This document shows positions 22,383-24,414 of a stretch of 24,414 nucleotides of DNA, in pieces; the first letter of the stretch is position 1, and each line of letters opens with the position of its first letter. The stretch spans positions 1 to 24,414 of the forward strand of contig JAKAWO010000007.1 in NCBI GenBank assembly GCA_021827255.1, given 5' to 3'. Source of the DNA: Acidobacteriota bacterium. Lineage in GTDB: Bacteria > Acidobacteriota > Terriglobia > UBA7540. The notes under the pieces are model-generated. The model did not search any database. It saw only the letters and a program-made list of their open reading frames with translations, and had not been told where the DNA came from. Made by a program: the position numbers and the translations under genes.

Positions 22383-23024
22383 ATGAAATTGCTGAATCTT
22401 GAGATTACCCGGTTGGCTCACGACACGTTTCGGATCGCCGGGTCTAAGCTGATCTACACCGATCCTTACAAAATCACCCAACGCGAAAAAGCCGACCTCA
22501 TACTGCTCTCGCACGAGCATTTTGACCATCTGAGCGCCGAGGACCTGGAGAAAGTCTGCGCTCCCGGGACGACGATTGTGGCCAGTCCGCTCTGCGCGGA
22601 GGGAATCCAAAGCCTTCACGCCAAGGAAAAACTCTTCCTCGATCCCGGCGCCAAGGTGAGCGTGGGCAAAGTGGACATCGAGACGCTTCCCGCTTACAAC
22701 GTGAACAAGTTTCGCGAGCCGGGCAAGGCCTTCCACCCTCAAGGAGAAAAGAGGTTGGGCTTCGTGATTCGCATGGATGGGACCTCCGTTTACTACGCCG
22801 GCGACACCGATCTCATTTCGGAAATGAAAGGCGTAAGATGCGACATTGCGCTCTTGCCGGTGTCGGGAACCTACGTGATGACGGCCGAGGAAGCGGCGGA
22901 GGCGGTGGCCACGATCCGGCCCAAGATCGCCGTGCCCATGCACTACGGCGCGATCGTCGGCAACGCCGCGGACGCCCAAAAGTTCCGGTCCTTGGTTAAG
23001 AACTGCCAGGTCGAGATTCTATGA
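22383..23024 (+). CDS. Metallo-beta-lactamase-fold hydrolase (UlaG/UPF0173-like)
   Basis: Cytoplasmic protein of 213 residues with no signal peptide. The metal-binding motif H-x-H-x-D-H is complete at 44-49 (SHEHFDHL). Further likely ligands are D141 in YYAGDTD and H187 in PMHYGAIVG; H118 lies in a loop typical of the UlaG-like branch (KAFHPQGEKRLGFVI). The compact size and YTDPY start put it with predicted Zn-dependent hydrolases and lactonases of the MBL superfamily rather than with beta-lactamases. GGAGG precedes the ATG. It follows the TolC gene by 89 bp and precedes the dehydratase by 91 bp. Substrate is unknown; a lactone is conceivable next to a sugar-acid dehydratase, but this is inference. 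Confidence 0.88.
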   Translation: MKLLNLEITRLAHDTFRIAGSKLIYTDPYKITQREKADLILLSHEHFDHLSAEDLEKVCAPGTTIVASPLCAEGIQSLHAKEKLFLDPGAKVSVGKVDIETLPAYNVNKFREPGKAFHPQGEKRLGFVIRMDGTSVYYAGDTDLISEMKGVRCDIALLPVSGTYVMTAEEAAEAVATIRPKIAVPMHYGAIVGNAADAQKFRSLVKNCQVEIL

Positions 23025-23115
23025 GCCGGGGTGCCGCACAACGCGGCGTTACCCTTTGCTGGCCAGCCGCCGCGCGAACCGCTTGCGCCGGCCGACGGCC
23101 GCCCGACGAACGCTG

Positions 23116-24360
23116 ATGCAGATCGTTGATTTGCGCGCCACCACCGTGACCGTTCCCCTCCAGGCGCCTTTGCGCCATGCCAACGGCTGCCACTGGGGCC
23201 GCTTTGTCCGCACCCTCGTCGAGGTGGAAACGGACAGCGGTCTGGTGGGCTTGGGCGAAATGGGCGGCGGCGGCGAATCGAGCGAGGCAACCTTTCGCGG
23301 GCTTAAATCGTATCTGGTGGGCCGCGACCCGCGCCGCCTCGAGGAGCTGCGCTTTCTGATTTCCAATCCCACCGCCTCCCTGTATAACAATCGGATGCAA
23401 ATCCTCGCCGCCATCGAATTCGCCTGCCTCGACGTTATGGGCCAGGCGTGGGGCGTCCCCGTCTCGGAGATCCTGGGCGGTCGGCTGCGCGATTCCGTTC
23501 CCTTCGCGGCCTACCTCTTCTTTCGTTATCCTCACTCCCGCGACGGCTCCGGCGAAGTTCGCACGGCGGAGCAACTCGTCGAGCACGCGCAACGCTTGAA
23601 GGCGCAATGTGGATTTACAACTCACAAGCTGAAAGGCGGCGTTTTCCCGCCCGACTACGAGCTCGAATGCTATCGCGCCTTGGCCGCCGCTTTCCCCGAC
23701 GACCGTTTGCGATTTGACCCGAACTCGGTGTGGTCGGTCGAGGAGGCGCTGCGTTTTGGGCGGAGCATAGAGCATCTCAACAATGATTATCTTGAGGATC
23801 CCGTCTTTGGGTTGAACGGCATGCGCAGGGTGCGCGGGAAAATCCGCACCCCGCTCGCCACCAATACCGTGATCACCAATTTCGAGCAGCTCGCGGCCAA
23901 CGTCCTCGACCTGGCGGTGGATGTGACGCTGCTCGACACGACGTTCTGGGGCGGCATCCGCCCTTGCGTCAAAGCGGCGGCCCTGTGCGAAGCCTTCCAG
24001 CTAGGCGTCTCCGTCCATTCGTCCGGCGAACTGGGAATTCAATTGGCCACCATGCTTCACCTCGGCGCCGTCCTGCCCAACCTCACCTTCGCCGCCGATG
24101 CCCACTATCATCATCTGACCGACGACATCATCGAAGGCGGCAAACTTCACTACGAGGCCGGGGCGATTCGCGTGCCCACCGCGCCTGGACTTGGAGTCAA
24201 GCTCAACCGCGACAAGGTGGCCGAGTACAGCGAGCTTTACAAGCGTCTCGGCTCCTATGCCTACGATCAGGACCCCTTGCGCCCAGGTTGGACGCCAACC
24301 ATTCCCAACACTCGCTGGGCCGACCCTGCCGACGCGCGGATTCCCAAGATCGCGCATTAG
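23116..24360 (+). CDS. Enolase-superfamily dehydratase, glucarate-dehydratase-like
   Basis: Protein of 414 residues with the capping domain (1-125, with HWGRFVRTLVEVETDSGLVG and GEMGGGGESSEATF) and the barrel domain of the enolase superfamily. The catalytic set of the glucarate dehydratase group can be traced: K-x-K at 171-173 (THKLKGG), probable Mg2+ ligands D201 (RFDPNS), E227 (YLEDPV) and N250 (LATNTVI), and the Asp-His dyad at D274 (LLDTTFWGG) and H301 (VSVHSSGELG). It is therefore probably an active acid-sugar dehydratase acting in the cytoplasm; exact substrate cannot be told. The frame is open to a TTG at 23056, but family members begin as here (MQIVDLRATTVTVPLQAPLR), so 23116 is used despite a weak ribosome-binding site. 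It ends 54 bases before the window edge. Confidence 0.9.
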   Translation: MQIVDLRATTVTVPLQAPLRHANGCHWGRFVRTLVEVETDSGLVGLGEMGGGGESSEATFRGLKSYLVGRDPRRLEELRFLISNPTASLYNNRMQILAAIEFACLDVMGQAWGVPVSEILGGRLRDSVPFAAYLFFRYPHSRDGSGEVRTAEQLVEHAQRLKAQCGFTTHKLKGGVFPPDYELECYRALAAAFPDDRLRFDPNSVWSVEEALRFGRSIEHLNNDYLEDPVFGLNGMRRVRGKIRTPLATNTVITNFEQLAANVLDLAVDVTLLDTTFWGGIRPCVKAAALCEAFQLGVSVHSSGELGIQLATMLHLGAVLPNLTFAADAHYHHLTDDIIEGGKLHYEAGAIRVPTAPGLGVKLNRDKVAEYSELYKRLGSYAYDQDPLRPGWTPTIPNTRWADPADARIPKIAH

Positions 24361-24414
24361 TAGTACTCCGTTCAGTGATGGGACACGATTGCTTTTGCGC
24401 ATTGCACTCGACAG

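Noticed and set aside
1..24414. CRISPR array, tRNA, rRNA or insertion sequence
   Set aside because: No regularly spaced repeat-spacer units, cloverleaf genes, rRNA-like stretches or transposase motifs were seen on either strand.

Overview
The window is high-GC, gene-dense bacterial DNA with an Acidobacteriota-like gene repertoire. The indicators are a GWxTD-domain protein, a carboxypeptidase-regulatory-domain outer-membrane protein, a very large Asp-box/VPS10-type propeller protein, repeated MacA/MacB-type efflux modules and a YncE-type propeller remnant. The phylum assignment is an inference from gene content; no rRNA or marker gene is present. No tRNA, rRNA, CRISPR array, insertion sequence or prophage was seen.

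Layout. (1) 1-3144, minus strand: a MacAB-type efflux operon in the order adaptor (3144-1618), ATPase (1551-814), permease (758 to beyond base 1). (2) 3669-7247, plus strand: a secreted GWxTD protein whose stop codon directly abuts the start of a carboxypeptidase-regulatory/beta-barrel outer-membrane protein, with a plausible sigma70-type promoter upstream. (3) 10573-7301, minus strand: a 1090-residue exported propeller protein with about eleven Asp-box motifs. (4) 10574-14142: an accessory, partly degraded stretch. It holds a frameshifted Rhs/YD-repeat remnant, a cluster of CTAG tetranucleotides, a Fic protein with its own inhibitory motif and two dyad elements upstream, and an MntA-HepT (MNT/HEPN) toxin-antitoxin pair. 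(5) 14143-14955: an uncharacterised outer-membrane barrel protein with a TTG start, then a decayed YncE-like propeller fragment on the opposite strand. (6) 15430-22293, plus strand: a tightly packed operon of three consecutive paralogous membrane-fusion adaptors, one MacB/FtsX-type permease and one TolC-type channel, with no ATPase gene among them. (7) 22383-24360: a metallo-beta-lactamase-fold hydrolase and an enolase-superfamily dehydratase resembling glucarate dehydratase.

Working together: blocks 1 and 6 are cell-envelope export machines. Block 6 lacks an ATPase, so it may borrow one; the ATPase in block 1 is the only one visible here. Block 2 looks like an envelope/outer-membrane function. 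The Fic and MntA-HepT genes form a small toxin/defence neighbourhood next to gene debris. The last two genes suggest small-molecule (sugar-acid-like) catabolism. The most unusual architecture is the three-adaptor, ATPase-less efflux operon. The most testable regulatory signal is the pair of dyads in front of fic.
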